A stretch of 64,000 bases of DNA from Cyclaneusma minus (GCA_037179335.1 JAKZHN010000001.1:558001-622000); one strand, 5' to 3'. Shown: positions 34,008 to 46,010, counted from the first letter of the stretch. Program-made: numbers and translations. The notes: a model not told the origin generated them from the letters alone.

Positions 34008-35872
34008 TCAGTCATCATCACTATTTGAAAATTCCTCCTCCCTCGGCTCCCTAAAAAGCACAAAAGTGAACTTTCCATCAACCTTGTCGGCAATAGCCTT
34101 GCTAATCGTCTGAATCTCCTGGGGAGTCAAATGTGATTCGGCAGTCGCTGACATGACAGAGAGGTACAGGCCCTTATTCGTGGGTCGTAGATTACGAATG
34201 TAGCTCATGATGCCGTCGAATGTGAAGGATGTCAGAGCGTGAAAGGAGAGACTGCGGAGGTGGTGAAGTTTGGCGATGTCGGGCCAGATGCTGTCGGTGC
34301 ATTCGTAGCCTCCGATGGTGAAGTCTTCCAGCTGTACGAAATTAGTACAGGACAGGAAACCAGAGGGCGATATAGACGAAGAGCGTTGAGGAACTGAGGG
34401 GAATGCTGGGGACAAGAAGAAATCAGGAGGCGCGGGGGGGGGGGTGCTGCGAATGGGTACTTACAAGTGGCAAGTTACTGGCGATAGTTTTGATCTTTGC
34501 TGAGTTGAAGAATTCCGAGGTCTCCAGAAGATTGAGATATTTCAGGTTCTTCAGCTGGCAGATAGCCCAGATCAGAGAGTCAAGGTCGTCTCCGAAAACG
34601 CCTTCTGGATCCGCCCGAAGCTCGAGAGTTTCGAGCGAGGTCTGATGTGCTAGGGCTTTGTTGAAATCGGAAGTGTCTTTCAGCACATAGTTTGAAAGAT
34701 GCAAGCTCTTTAGGTGGATGTCGTTATCCAGACAGATATCAGTCAGTATCTCGGGTGCGGCATCCAGATATGAGAAGTTGATTTCTTTCAGTCTCTTGCA
34801 GCTTTTGAGCCAAAGGATGACTTCATGTTTTGTCTCTTCGTCCCATGAGGTGCTGTTGGTCATTTGGTGCGCCATGCCCTTCTTGATTGAGATTGTTTCG
34901 AGGGATGTGCAAGCCCGGAGAAGATTGAGAGAGGTGACTGCTCTATTGATAAGACAAGCAAGTTTTAGTTCTTTGAGCGATGAAGAATGGTTGCTGAGAC
35001 CAAGCAGAGTCTGGGCTTCAAGCGTGTTGTGGCTGAGGATCTCAAAGGATTTGAGAGTATTCGCTCTCAGTTCCTCGAGGAACGAAGCAAGCCCCTCATC
35101 AGCACCATTGCCCATACAGAAAAACATACTTATGGATTCAAAATTGGGGCAATTCAACTGAATGCTCTCTGCGGCGGCTTTGGTCAACCTCGATCCGTCC
35201 CAGATGGTGATTGACTTGAGTCGAGACAGGCGTGCCAGCCAGACAGGTAACGAAGCGCCTAGATCCCCTGAAAGCTCCTCTATACCAGCGGTCGAGTCTG
35301 TCTGGGTAGCCACATCGGAGACATGCTTTGTGATAGATTCCACTACACTGTCCAGGATTTTTGGGATATCCAATCGCGAAGGTTGAAGCTTTCCGTTCCT
35401 CGTTTTCCTGGGCGAGGCTATCTCCTGGTAGAACTGGGCCATATCATCGGAGAAGAAGTCTTCCTGGGCATTCACGCGAAACTTGGTGTCCTCGAGTAAG
35501 AACTTGAGGTCTCGCAGGTCCAACGATCGCATGTAGAGACAGTAAGGGAACTCGGTTTTTCCGACGCTCGAGAGGATGATCGATTTCCACTGGCGTGCCG
35601 AAGCCTTGGTATTTTCGATGGTATCGTCAGTCTCATTGCTGGAGCCGGTGCTCATGGTAAAGTTGCCCATCCTGAAAGCATTTAGCATCAATCGACGATG
35701 GAGTTGAGCAGACTATGATGAATTCATATTCGCACCTGTAGAGCCACATGAGGGCGGGCACGGCGAAGTCTTTACATGATAAGGCGCAATGGAGAAGAGT
35801 CTGAGCATCGGAAATGGCGGCCAGATCTTCACAGATCAGAAGCAGAATATCTCGGGGAAGTGGATCACGCAT
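34008..35872 (-). CDS. F-box / leucine-rich-repeat protein
   Basis: Three exons (35872-35736, 35671-34465, 34331-34008) give 555 aa. The N-terminus (LPRDILLLICEDLAAISDAQ, LLHCALSCKDFAVPALMWLY) is an F-box with the usual second helix. LRR-like units follow, for example LARLSRLKSITIWDGSRL, CKRLKEINFSYLDAAPEIL, SLETLELRADPEGVF and CQLKNLKYLNLLETSEF. The tail is acidic (EEEFSNSDDD). Fungal F-box/LRR proteins usually serve as SCF ubiquitin-ligase adaptors; the substrate is unknown. A run of nine Gs at about 34436-34444 lies just inside intron 2. Confidence 0.88.
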
Positions 35873-36283
35873 GGCTGGAGAATTAAGTGTGTGGCCCAGA
35901 TGAAAAGTGATGAGAGGTTGTTTCGCGATATGAAGGATGATTGAAGGCTGGAGTCTGGAGCTGTGAGGGATGGTACTCTAGTTAGGACGACGCGCTCTGC
36001 CCGCGTTTGGGGGCGTGGGCGTAATCGCGCTACGTCACTAGGCGTCTACGCCGACGCCCCACCATATCGTAGGGCTGAGCTGCTTCTGCCTGGACCACCA
36101 CTTTCTATATTCACCATCAATCCGACTCAATTGATATTGATCATCCCGTCCCCATTCTTTTGTTGGTTCCGCGAGCAAGTCCGAATGAACGCGTCCGTCA
36201 TTTCCACGAGGAGCCATTTCAAGAGCATGCATGGGTAGAGGCAGAGCTAGGACTGCATCGCGTCGCGCTTGTTCTGGGGAAAG
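35873..36283. other. Divergent promoter region between the F-box/LRR and RAD9 genes
   Basis: No gene seen. Contains GGCGT and ACGCG-type motifs (about 35990-36055); an ACGCGTC string near 36188 resembles a cell-cycle MluI box upstream of RAD9. Confidence 0.4.
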
Positions 36284-37982
36284 ATGCGCGTCCTCAGCTT
36301 CACTCTGAGCCCCGAGGCGGTGGGAAAACTGCATGATGTGCTTGCGTGCCTCGGAAAGTTCAGTGAAGAAGTGTCGATTGAGGCTAAGAAAGATACTGTA
36401 TTTGCCTCTTGTTCTTCTGTCTTGTTCTTCTGTCTTGGTTGTGTGAAAGATAGAATCTAACTGTTCCATTGAAGCTTCGTTTGACCGCCTTGAACTCCAC
36501 CAAGTCCGCCTATGCCTCATGCCTGCTGTCGGGCGACAAGTTCTTTACCAAGTACCAGTTCACTCCCGCCGCCGCCGGCCCTGGTCGTCCTCAAGAGAAG
36601 TTCGTGTGCAAGTTGTACAACAAGGTACTCACTGCTCATGCTTTCATCCCAACTTTCAATGGACCCCTCTTGACACCAGTCAGGCTTTACTTTCTGTTGT
36701 CCGAGGCCGAACATCGGATCCTAACAAGGAGAAAGAAACGGCTCTCGAGCGCTGTGAAGTCGTCGTGGAAGATGGCACCGAGAAAGTGGAAAGCCGTTTC
36801 ATCATCAAGCTGTTCAGCAAGCACGGTACGCGTGGCAAAACTCGATGATGCTTTCACTTGTACTCACTAAGCTCCAGGCATGCTCAAAGTCTACCGACTG
36901 ACTTTCGAATCCGTGGCTGCTGTCCATGCCTTGTTCAATGAGGAGCTCGCCCCAAACAAATGGGTAATCTGGTCAAGGACACTCCGCGAATTCGTTGATC
37001 ACTTCGGTCCTAAGACGGAGCAGCTTGACATCTTCTCGGATACAGAAAACGAGAGGACTATCTTTACTAGTTACACGGAAAAGGTCATGGTCGGGAAAGG
37101 TAGGGACTCTCTGTCAACCCGCAACGCTGTCGCTAACGATCACTCAGATGTATTGAAGGCGCCACTGCGAACTTCAATAACAATCGAGATGGACAACTTC
37201 GTCGAGTTCTCTGTAGAGGACCAACTGCACATAGTTGTCAATGTGAAGGACTTCAAAGCAATCGTGGTGCACGCCGGGCTTGCGGAGACCAAAATCTCAG
37301 CTGCTTATTCGGAGCCAGCTAGACCTCTCAGGCTTTCCTATGGTGACGACCAAATGAATAACGAGTTCATTCTGATGACGGCTGGAGAGGGCAAATCAGT
37401 ATCTGCGGCACCTGCTCCCGCAGCTCGTAGTCGAAACGCTTCTGCGAGGCCTGCCGAAAGGCAAGCTATCGAGACTACAGCCAGCCGCCAGAACTCGTCT
37501 GCATCAGCCATGGCACCATTAGTCCGCTCTGCTACAGCAGCCAACTCCCGCGCTGCTCCGGCAGCCTCTCCAAAGCCGCCAGATCTTCCACGGCAATCCA
37601 GCCTGGAGTCAAACCCGTTGTTCTTTCCTATTGAGGGTGATGACCGCCAGTGGGACCCAGAGGGAGATGATGAGAGTGATCAGGAAATACTGGGATGGGA
37701 CCCGAATGCAAATGTAAGTCGCGATGGGATAACTTGTGGTTGAAGGGGCTAACGGGGATGCATCAAGGACGAACAGCTGCTGTTTGGCACAGCCTTTCAA
37801 AACACAAGGCGTGATCGTTCTGAGTCTGAAGGGCGTGGTGCTGGAAGTACTCAACAACTGCCGCCAACACAGCGATTATCAGGGGTAAAGGTATGTGCTG
37901 GCCCAACTGGAAGGTTTGTAAGGTTATTGCTGATTTTCCATAGATGCATGGCCTCTTTGAGGAGGATTCAACTTCGAATTGA
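36284..37982 (+). CDS. rad9: DNA damage checkpoint protein Rad9 (9-1-1 clamp)
   Basis: Seven exons (36284-36397, 36475-36624, 36684-36825, 36878-37099, 37148-37713, 37768-37890, 37944-37982) give 451 aa. The PCNA-like part reads MRVLSFTLSPEAVGKLHDVL, LRLTALNSTKSAYASCLL, ERCEVVV, ESRFIIKLFSKHGMLKVYRL and SITIEMDNFVEFSV, closely following fungal Rad9. The C-terminal 150 residues are a Ser/Pro/Ala-rich phosphorylation tail, ending HGLFEEDSTSN. Rad9 joins Rad1 and Hus1 in a ring that loads at damaged DNA and recruits checkpoint kinases. Intron 4 is 48 nt with no stop, so the frame stays open if it is retained. A shared start with an upstream in-frame codon is possible, but Met36284 fits relatives best. 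Confidence 0.93.
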
Positions 37983-38367
37983 TGCAGCCCTGTATCAAGA
38001 TATACGCACCTCCAATTAGCTCACACCACCATGTGAAATAGCTGTAGCTTTCAAAACTTTGACCTAGCCACCATCAAGGTGTGGGATCTTCATCATGAGT
38101 TTGAAGAATGTGTTTGGATTTGCATTGGTGTAGGTCTTCTCCATCCTGAGAGCTTAATCAGTTACTGACAGGCATGCCTCATCGCAGCCGCCATCTCCTG
38201 TGTCAAGACCTACGAGGTTGGCACGGTCACCGCGACCTCCGACCTTACATATGAGCTGGTTAGCTTAGACATCTGGGTTTGTTTGATGGCCTAGGTTGGT
38301 GGTGCGGGTATGCCCTTTTTCCTGCTGTCAACGCGGAAGGCTAACCAGCCAAGTCTCCAGAGCTGTG

Positions 38368-39501
38368 TCAGTCCTCACCGACGAAGACGAAGCTTGTAGC
38401 ACATCCGGCTCCAATAGCAACAACCTTGCTGTTCGGTGGAAGATACTTGTTAGATGCAATCACATTCCACCTTCCTTTCACATTGCACCCATTATCCGTG
38501 TTCGGACCACAATTCCCATGCTCGCCCCAACCCCAAGCCAGCACATTGCCCTCCGCCGTAAGCGCCAAAACATGCTCACTGCCCACCGCAATTTTCGCGA
38601 GCGGAGGCAAACCCGGCGGTGCCAACTGCCCATGATCATCTCTCCCCCAAGACACCAACTTCCCCTCATCCATAAGAATAAAAAGACTGCCCCAACTCGC
38701 ACCCACGTCTTTCCATTTCGGCAGAACCGCCGGAGCATTCGATTTAATTCCAAACTTATCTGCACCAAGAATTGCATGCTTTCCTTCCTCAGGATCACTG
38801 AGTAAGAAAGTAAAATCCTTCCCACAAACCGCTCTGGCCACTTTGAAATCGATCCCTTCGATTTTGCGAGGTTCGTAGACGACAGATGCCGGTTCGCCCA
38901 GTTGACCTTTCCGCCCATTTCCCCAGCCATATACATCGCCGTTGCTTAAGACCACGACCACGTGACCTAGACAAGCTGCAATGTCGACAATTTGCGTGTC
39001 GTGAGTAATTGGGATGCCTGCGACTTTCTCCGCTCGCACAGTCCGAAAGATAAACTCTCCCAGTCCCAACTCTCCCTTATTTCCCGTTCCCAGACTCAGC
39101 ACCTCAGTAGAATCCCCCGTAGTCTTCACCGCAACCGTGGCATCCCACGTTGCAGCACAAAAAGCCCATGTCTCCTTGCTCTCACTTTCCGACTTTTTAT
39201 CTCCTATCTTAACAGGAAGAAAACAATCTTTGAGCTCGGGCAGGGAGGTGGTCCAGCCTGAAGATCCACTGTCATGGTCACCGGCGAATAAGAGGACGTT
39301 GGGTGATTGGATTAAGGTGTGGTTTCCGCCGGCTCGGACAAGGACGGAGGAGGGTGATAGGGAGGCTAAGGAGGAGGTGGGGAGGAGGACGGGCTTGGGG
39401 ACTGAGACGTCTTCTTGGTGGCCGATTCCGAGTTGGCCGGAGCCGTTGGAGCCGAGGGCGTAGATTTGGGTTACTTTTGATGCTGAGGGTGGGGAGGCCA
39501 T
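38368..39501 (-). CDS. ats1: RCC1-repeat protein, ATS1-like
   Basis: Single exon, 377 aa. RCC1-type blades are visible: IYALGSNGSGQLGIGHQED, VLSLGTGNKGELGLGE, DVYGWGNGRKGQLGEP, LVSWGRDDHGQLAPPG and VLAWGWGEHGNCGPNT. The length and blade number fit yeast Ats1, which works with Kti11 in diphthamide synthesis and tRNA wobble-uridine modification; other RCC1-like proteins of this size exist. No signal peptide. It is convergent with RAD9 and divergent from eIF3L. Confidence 0.85.
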   Translation of the reverse strand: MASPPSASKVTQIYALGSNGSGQLGIGHQEDVSVPKPVLLPTSSLASLSPSSVLVRAGGNHTLIQSPNVLLFAGDHDSGSSGWTTSLPELKDCFLPVKIGDKKSESESKETWAFCAATWDATVAVKTTGDSTEVLSLGTGNKGELGLGEFIFRTVRAEKVAGIPITHDTQIVDIAACLGHVVVVLSNGDVYGWGNGRKGQLGEPASVVYEPRKIEGIDFKVARAVCGKDFTFLLSDPEEGKHAILGADKFGIKSNAPAVLPKWKDVGASWGSLFILMDEGKLVSWGRDDHGQLAPPGLPPLAKIAVGSEHVLALTAEGNVLAWGWGEHGNCGPNTDNGCNVKGRWNVIASNKYLPPNSKVVAIGAGCATSFVFVGED

Positions 39502-40215
39502 GGCTGGGGCGGGCGGGCTGGGAGCGTGGTTGTGTGGGAGAGATTGTCTCGTCCTTGTTGGGGGGTTTGAGGGGTTGGTGCTCTCTAGGTTTGCTTGGTT
39601 GGAGAAGGGGACTCTTTTGTACCTGGCAGGTAAGGTACAGATTCGGGGACCGGAATGGAATTCAGATAATCAGGGTCTTTTGGCTGCCGGGGCTAGCTCC
39701 GCAATGACCAGGGTCCTTTCAACCTTTAGCTACCGGGGCTAACTTGGTAACTGAAGCGGTGACGAGCAGCTGTGAGGTTGTGGCTGTTTGAACAATCGGA
39801 AATGGTCTGAGTTGTTCGAATTGTGAGCTGATACGAGCATAGAAGTCCGTCGAACAATCTCAGGCGCGGGTCTGAATCAAATTAACGAACAACGGGCCAA
39901 CATTTATGTCTCCGGCAGTTAGTAGAGACTTCCCGACTTCACTGTTCTCGGCTTATTAGGATCCGATGTTGATAATTGAAACCAAGGGTACTTAGAGCTG
40001 GTGAAGTTGAGAAAAGTGATGGGCCGGTTCAGCCAATAGCAGCACGAGTTGCATAGGATTTCGGGATTCTTGGCGCGCAAGCCTCAGGCAGCTAGCTCTC
40101 CCGCCGCCGTCGCACACCACCAGACCTGCTAGGGCAAAGAAAGCGAAAAATCCCACTTGACGATCCGCCCCTCCACCTGCGCCAGCAAGCTCGACTGTCC
40201 ACTCTCAACGGCAAA
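39502..40215. other. Divergent promoter region
   Basis: Between the RCC1-like and eIF3L genes. A TAGCTACCGGGGCTAAC string near 39727 and a GCCGGGGCTAGCTCCG string near 39687 form a local direct repeat with AGGGTC(T/C)TTT. No gene seen. Confidence 0.45.
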
Positions 40216-41744
40216 ATGAGTGCCTTCCAGAACGGCGCCGCTCCTCCGCGAGCTATCGACGATGACTCCGATGTCGAGGAGGAAGCCCTTGCTGCCGACT
40301 ACCGGGAGCAGGTCCAGTATGAGGGCCACATGGACGACAATATGAGCGTGAACGGCATGGGCCAGGCCGACGATATCCAGGCCAGGCTCGTCAATGCCGC
40401 CCAGCCTCTGGACTTCTCGGCTTCCTTGGAGATGAAGTTTGCGAGCTACGACAACTACTGCAGTCTCTTCCACTTTATCCTCAACTCCGACGGACCTGTG
40501 GACCTCGAGCCTCCATCCGTGAGTCTTTGTTGGGATTCCAGAAAAATTGGCAGAGCTGACCATCTCCAAATAGTATTTCTGGGCTTGGGATGTCATCGAT
40601 GAGTTCATCTACCAGTTCAACAGCTTCTGCTCCTACCGAAACCGGGTCGCGCGCGAGGGCAAGAACACCGAAGAGATTGAGCTTCTCGCGGCTCAGCCCA
40701 ACACTTGGGGATGCTACAGCGTACTGAACGTCCTGTACTCCCTGATCCAGAGGTCGCAAATCAACGAGCAACTGGCCGCCATGAAGCGCAACGAGGAGCC
40801 GATCGCGGTCGCTGGAGACTATGGTTCCAAGCCCCTGTACCGCATGCTTGGATACTTTTCCATTATCGGTCTGCTCCGTGTACACTGCCTTCTTGGCGAC
40901 TTCAGCCTTGCCTTGAAGACCCTGGACGACATTGAGCTCAACAAGAAGGCCATGTTCGCCCGTGTCATGGCTGCACACTTCACTACCTACTACTACGTAG
41001 GATTCTCCTACATGATGATGCGCCGATACGCCGACGCCATCCGTATGTTCAGCCACATCCTGATCTACGTCTCCCGAACCAAGAACTTCCAAAAGAACGC
41101 CCAGTACGATTCGATCACCAAGAAGAACGACCAGATGTACGCACTTATCGCCATTTGCGTCGCATTCCACCCCACCAGGCTCGATGACACCATCCACACC
41201 GCGCTCCGTGAGAAGTACGGTGACCAACTCCTGAAGCTCCAACGTGGTGGACCCGAGTCTCTGCCAGTTTACGAGGAGCTTTTCCGCTCAGCTTGCCCCA
41301 AGTTCATCTCCCCAACACCGCCAGACTTCGACAACCCAGAGCTCAATGTTGACCCTCTTGAGCACCACTTGTCCATCTTCATGGATGAGGTCAAGACCAA
41401 CATGTGGAGCCCAACTGTCAAGTCTTACCTCAGACTGTACACGACTATGGATTTGAAGAAGTTGGCTGGTTTCCTGGAGGTTGAGCCGGAGGAGCTGAGA
41501 GGATGGCTTCTTGTGAACAAGCAAAGGAGCCGACAGACCAGATGGACCGAGAACGGACTTCTGGATGGAGAGGTTGTGAATGCAAGCGATCTTGACTACG
41601 CTATGCAAGGAGTAAGTTTCGCTGCCTGTACGTTTTGTGATGAAAGATGCTAATTTTCCGCAGAACCTGATCCACATCTCGGAGGCCAAGGTTGGACGGA
41701 AGTTGGTGGACTGGTACTTGCGCAATCTGGCAAGAACCTACTAA
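40216..41744 (+). CDS. eif3l: Eukaryotic translation initiation factor 3 subunit L
   Basis: Three exons (40216-40518, 40574-41611, 41664-41744) give 473 aa, the usual fungal length. Family sequence is plain: KFASYDNYCSLFHFILNSDG, WDVIDEFIYQFNSFCSYRNR, LGYFSIIGLLRVHCLLGDFS and YVGFSYMMMRRYADAIRMFS, then a PCI domain with YLRLYTTMDLKKLAGFLEVE, ending EAKVGRKLVDWYLRNLARTY. eIF3L is a scaffold subunit of the eIF3 complex, which brings mRNA to the 40S ribosome. Introns are short, phase 0 and canonical. Confidence 0.96.
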
Positions 41745-42198
41745 GTAATGATGCTCTGGTTATGATTCTTGCTAAAAGGGGAACAAATTTCTGGTGTTCA
41801 TTTGCATGGCTGTGGAGTCCAGGATCAGAGGCTATTAAAACAAGCATCTTCGAAACGAGCGTGGGAGGGGATTCGATATGCAGCCATGCATACAGATGGA
41901 AGAGCTGGCATGAAAAAACTGCGACCACCATGAGCCGTTGAGTGCAGTTGCGGGGGATCGGAGGGGACGATGGAAGATGAGATCGTGCAATTCCCTCATA
42001 GGGACCTGCGTATGCTAGCGGGAATATACCCCACCACAACGTCATAGTGTTGTGTCTGGCCTTTCTCGAGCTCACAAATAAAAGAACGATTCCAAACTTC
42101 AGTTCTTTCCTCTTCACATTCCCAGTAACAAGCAAGCCTTGCCAACAGTCTAGACTCACTTAATCTCGCCCCCAGAACCCGCAGCTCAACCAAACACC

Positions 42199-43049
42199 AT
42201 GCCTCCTTCCGGCCTCGCCATCATAATCGGAGCCGGTCCCAACACTGTACATTCGAATACCTCTGTTATCAAACTTGTAGACAACGAGTTAACACTATTC
42301 AGGGAACCGGCATAGCCCGAATCCTCTCCCACCCCTCCCACGGAAACCTCGCCGTCGCCCTCCTCGCCCGCCGCCCCGAAGGCCTCGCCTCCGTCAAGAA
42401 AACCCTCCTCAGCACCTCCCCCTCCAGCATCATCGAAACCTTCCCCTGCTCCACCTCCCCCGAAAACATCAGCTCAACCTTCGCCGCCATCCGTCAACAC
42501 TCCTCCTTCAAAGACCTGAAGCTCAAAATCGCCGTCTACTCCGTAAAACACTCGTCCAAAAAACCCTTCCTCGACGAAACCTACGCCGATTTCACGGAAT
42601 CGCTGACTACCTACGTCGGCGGCGCTTTTGCTTTCGCGCAGGAGAGTTTGAAAATGCTTTTTGAGCATCATGGGGAAGAGGGCTTGGAAAGTGGCGGAGG
42701 GAAGAAGGGAACGATTATTTTTACGGGGACGCTGGGGGCGCTGAGGGCGAATGAGGGGTTTGGGGCTTATGGGGCGGGGAGGGCGGGGGTGAGGATGTTG
42801 GCGCAGAGTTTGGCGAGGGAGTTTAGTGGGAGGGGGGTGCATGTTGTGCATACGATTGCTAATGGGAGTATTGAGGATGTTCCTGGCGAGGAGGGGAAGG
42901 GAGGAGAGGGGCCTGGCGGCGAGGCACAGAAACATGGGAAGAAGATGAGTGCTGATGCGGTGGGGAAGACGTATTTGTGGTTGGCGGAGCAGGGGCCGGA
43001 GTTGTGGACGCATGAGCTGGATATGAGACCTGCGGCGGAGAAGTTTTAG
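42199..43049 (+). CDS. Short-chain dehydrogenase/reductase
   Basis: Two exons (42199-42246 and 42303-43049) give 264 aa. The split N-terminal motif reads LAIIIGAGPNT then GTGIARILS, a Rossmann GxGxxxG-like nucleotide-binding loop, followed by VALLARRPEGL. The catalytic area reads IIFTGTLGALRANEGFGAYGAGRAGVRML, in which Tyr of the YxxxR/K segment is present, but the usual Lys is replaced by Arg (YGAGRAG). The tail ends HELDMRPAAEKF, as in fungal uncharacterised SDRs. Activity and substrate are not predictable, and the Lys-to-Arg change may weaken catalysis. Confidence 0.88.
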
Positions 43050-43519
43050 GTGGTGTGTGATGCTGGTGTGTTTAAAGCTAGGCAGATTGGTTGTGGAGGG
43101 ATTTTGATGTCCGTTGCATGGTTCACGTGTTTGTGAGTTTGCGTTTAAGTTCTAAGTTGCTGAAGTGAAACTGATTCTGGTATTTCACTGGACGGCAAAA
43201 GTCATTTTAAATGACAAATAGGGTGCAGGATTTCAGTTTCACATATCTTTGAGGTTAGCATGCAGGTTATGTTGGTTTGATTAAGAACTTTCATTTCCGA
43301 GACCGAGAATCGCACAAGACATATAGCCCAGTTTCTATATGTTTGAGTTTTGTAATCCAGACCCCTCCGATCTTACCAAATAAAATCTGGTAAGACAGGC
43401 ACCTTCATGGATAAGGAAACATTCTCGAAAGCTGACCAAACACCACAACCACACTAGACCCTATTCCTTACGACTTTCATGCTTCTGGAATTCCAGAAGC
43501 AGCAACAACAGAAATGAAG
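43050..43519. other. Intergenic region
   Basis: 3' flanks of the convergent SDR gene and family-2 gene E. Nothing seen. Confidence 0.5.
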
Positions 43520-45229
43520 CTAGCCGAGAGCATTGGAAAGAGGCACCGAGAAGAGCGGAAAGGGGGGTGGTAACACCATGGGAGGGTGTAGCAAACCCGC
43601 GCCGACGAGGAACGCTCCCGTGGCGGAGCCGATGGTGGTAGGGCTGGCAGAGGACTTGATGGCGGCGAAGATAGGGCCGAAGGCTGCTCCAGCATTGGTC
43701 AGATTGGCGTAAGCAGCCATGTCCTTCTTCATCTTCCTCTGGCTTTGCATCAACGTCTTTGCTGCAGCCAGTCCATTCTCCCTGAGTGTCACCAAGAGGT
43801 GGCTGCACGCAGGGTACTTCTCAGCCTGACTTCTGATGGCGCGGGCGTTGCGATCGAAACCCATCTTATCCTTGGTGGTAACGTGGTAACCTGGGCCACC
43901 AAAGATCCTCGGAACACCTCCGAACTTTCTCACCGTCATTGTCGTGCGACTGCCTTTTCTTTGGGTCACATCTTTGAAGTGCCGTCGCATTTCCTGCTCG
44001 ATAAAATCGAAGCTGATCCTGGGTTTCGCAGTCGGAGCCATTCCCTCGATTTCGTGTTGAATCAAGTGAAGGAGAAACTCCTTCTCCACTTCGGTCCATG
44101 GATAAACAGGCACGCCCGCCCTTGGGTCGGACGAGGGGGCCTTTGCGCCGGAAGGGGGAGCATGAGTGCCGGGAAGGGGGGCCTGAATGCCTGAAGATGG
44201 GTGGCCCGAGGGCCCGACACCAAGAGCGAAAATTCCACTTCTCCATGTATTCAATTGAGAAACTCGAATGATGTTGGTCCAATCAAAGTCTCTCAGTGTA
44301 TTGACGCTCTCGAAGCATTCAATAGAAGCTAACCCGGTCATGGTATTGAGACGTACTATTACAAACTTGTCGGGTGATGGGTGACCGACAATTGCCGGTC
44401 CAAAATCCTGGCCGGGCAAGAATCCCACTTCTCCTGGAACAGCTGGCTGGAGAGCGGGATTCTCCATAACCCTTTTGGCTTGAACTTCGGCTCCATCTCT
44501 GGCTCCAACTTCGGTTTCATGTTCGGAATCTTCCTCGCCATCACGACGTCCCTGAATCGAGGAGGCATCACTCGAACGGGGGGCTTCATCAAGATCGATT
44601 TCCGACTCATACTCCTCCTATAATAATAGTTAGATCTGCAAAATCATCTGGAGTCTGCAAAACATACCTCGAAATGCGCTGGTACAATTGTTCCCAGGTA
44701 ATTGGACCTGTGGTCTGGCACCTCGCCGTTGTAGAGGTTGCGAGTTGTAATGTCCCACCACACGATAATCTCGCCTGCTGCACCCCTGGTGAATGGCATC
44801 AAATCCAGGGTGTCATCCTGAAAGGGATTCTTCTATATGATAGTTAGACCGCAGATCTGCTACCCAAAATTTTTGGAATATACCATATCAATCTCTTCAA
44901 GAATTTTGCCCAAGGAATCGCCGGTTTCCGTGTGGAACAGCTCGTTCGTTTCTTTGTTCCATTTGATAAGAAACTTGCCAATTTTGTGGCTGCCACGGCC
45001 AGGGTAAGCAAAGGTTGTTAAAGTGAACAACTTTTGCGCATATTAGCTTTGGTTCGTATAGCTTTGGGGCTTATTGTACCTGATCAATAGGAACACAGTT
45101 GCTGCCGTCAATTTTGCCTGTTTTGACCGGCTGAGGTTCTTCATCGGAGGACTCAGACGAGCTGCTGCTAGACTCGTCGGGGTATTTTGCGGGGACCGTG
45201 TGGTCTTTCGGCTTGGCAGGTGGTTCCAT
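43520..45229 (-). CDS. Family-2 member E, intact 519-aa protein with SANT/Myb-like segment
   Basis: Four phase-0 exons (45229-45080, 45030-44884, 44832-44668, 44617-43520). Exon 1: acidic/Ser start (KYPDESSSSSSESSDEE, KTGKID). Exon 2: module 1, LIKWNKETNELFHTETGDSL. Exon 3: module 2, IIVWWDITTRNLYNGE and SNYLGTIV, clearly related to module 1. Exon 4: an acidic stretch, then VGFLPGQDFGPAIVGHPSP (about 218), FDW (about 265), a Pro/Ser linker, a SANT/Myb-like stretch (PWTEVEKEFLLHLIQHEI to FIEQEMRRHFKDVTQRKG, about 327-376), a conserved block RTTMTVRKFGGVPRIFGGPG, and a hydrophobic tail (SATGAFLVGAGLLHPPMVL). The family is not recognised. A DNA- or chromatin-binding role is inferred from the SANT-like part; the tail might bind membrane. 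It is the only complete copy seen. Confidence 0.82.
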
Positions 45230-46010
45230 CGTGACTAAAGTCCCTTGCTTACAATTAGCTCATGCATAGATGTATTCTTCTTCCACACGGGCTTGCTGGC
45301 TGGCTGCGGCCTGTCCACTGGGCGAAGGCCAGCGCGCCGTAGTCGTAGGAAGCCGGTGATTATCACCGCGTTGAAGGGAGACCGAGGATACAAGGCTGCG
45401 AGGATGTGAAGCGAGTGTATGAAGCCGCCAGGATGTGAAGTACCAGGATGTGAAGATGCGCAGTTTGAAGCAACAACGACGAGAAGCTGAGGGCGGCGAT
45501 ATGTCTGCTAACCAGAGAGCAAGACGCGGAAAATCGTGGAGGAAAGCCGCGGGTCGAAGAGCTCGAGTTCGATGCCTTCACTCCAACTGCTGCCTCGCTT
45601 GACCGTTCCCTTCTTCTCTTTCGGCAGTTTGAAGGCGCAGGACTCTTGCACAATGTTTTGGTAGGTGAAGGCGCAAGGAGGGTCCAGGTTTCGAGGTAGA
45701 TGCTTGTGGATGGGCAGGAAGAGAAAAACAGTCTGAGACTTACCTGATGGAACTGGCTTGAGATGGCAGTTGCTGACGTCCTGCTGTGGACGAAAACTGA
45801 TGCGCTGTGGAAGGCGGAGGAGGAGGAAAGCGCGCGGTCAGATGCGAGCGAATGGATTTGTTTACTGCAGCGTTGCCGCTAATCAGCGCCTATCGCCATG
45901 ATGACCTCTGTCGCCGCCAGGGCTTCTGTCGGACCTCAGATGACCTACTTCTTGCCCTTGGATGTGCTGGAGGCACCGGCCTGGCACTCCAAGGACTCAT
46001 ACTCCGCTCG
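45230..46010 (-). promoter_or_regulatory. Gene E promoter/5' UTR, shared with copies F and G
   Basis: Read on the minus strand from upstream: GCAGTAAACAAATCC (45853-45867), a CT-rich leader, a probable 5' UTR intron donor GTAAGTCTCAGAC (45743), then a degenerate minisatellite of CTTCACATCCT units (45390-45460) and TCGGTCTCCCTTCAACGCGG before the start codon. The same order occurs before F and G. Confidence 0.6.

Noticed and set aside
38095..38340. Possible small spliced protein starting MSLKNVFGFAL and continuing ACLIAAAISCVKTYEVGTVT
   Set aside because: The donor (GTGTAG) is poor, further splicing must be assumed, and the end overlaps the RCC1-like gene; no motif supports it.
40481..41242. 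253-residue minus-strand frame
   Set aside because: It is the antisense shadow of the eIF3L coding exon.
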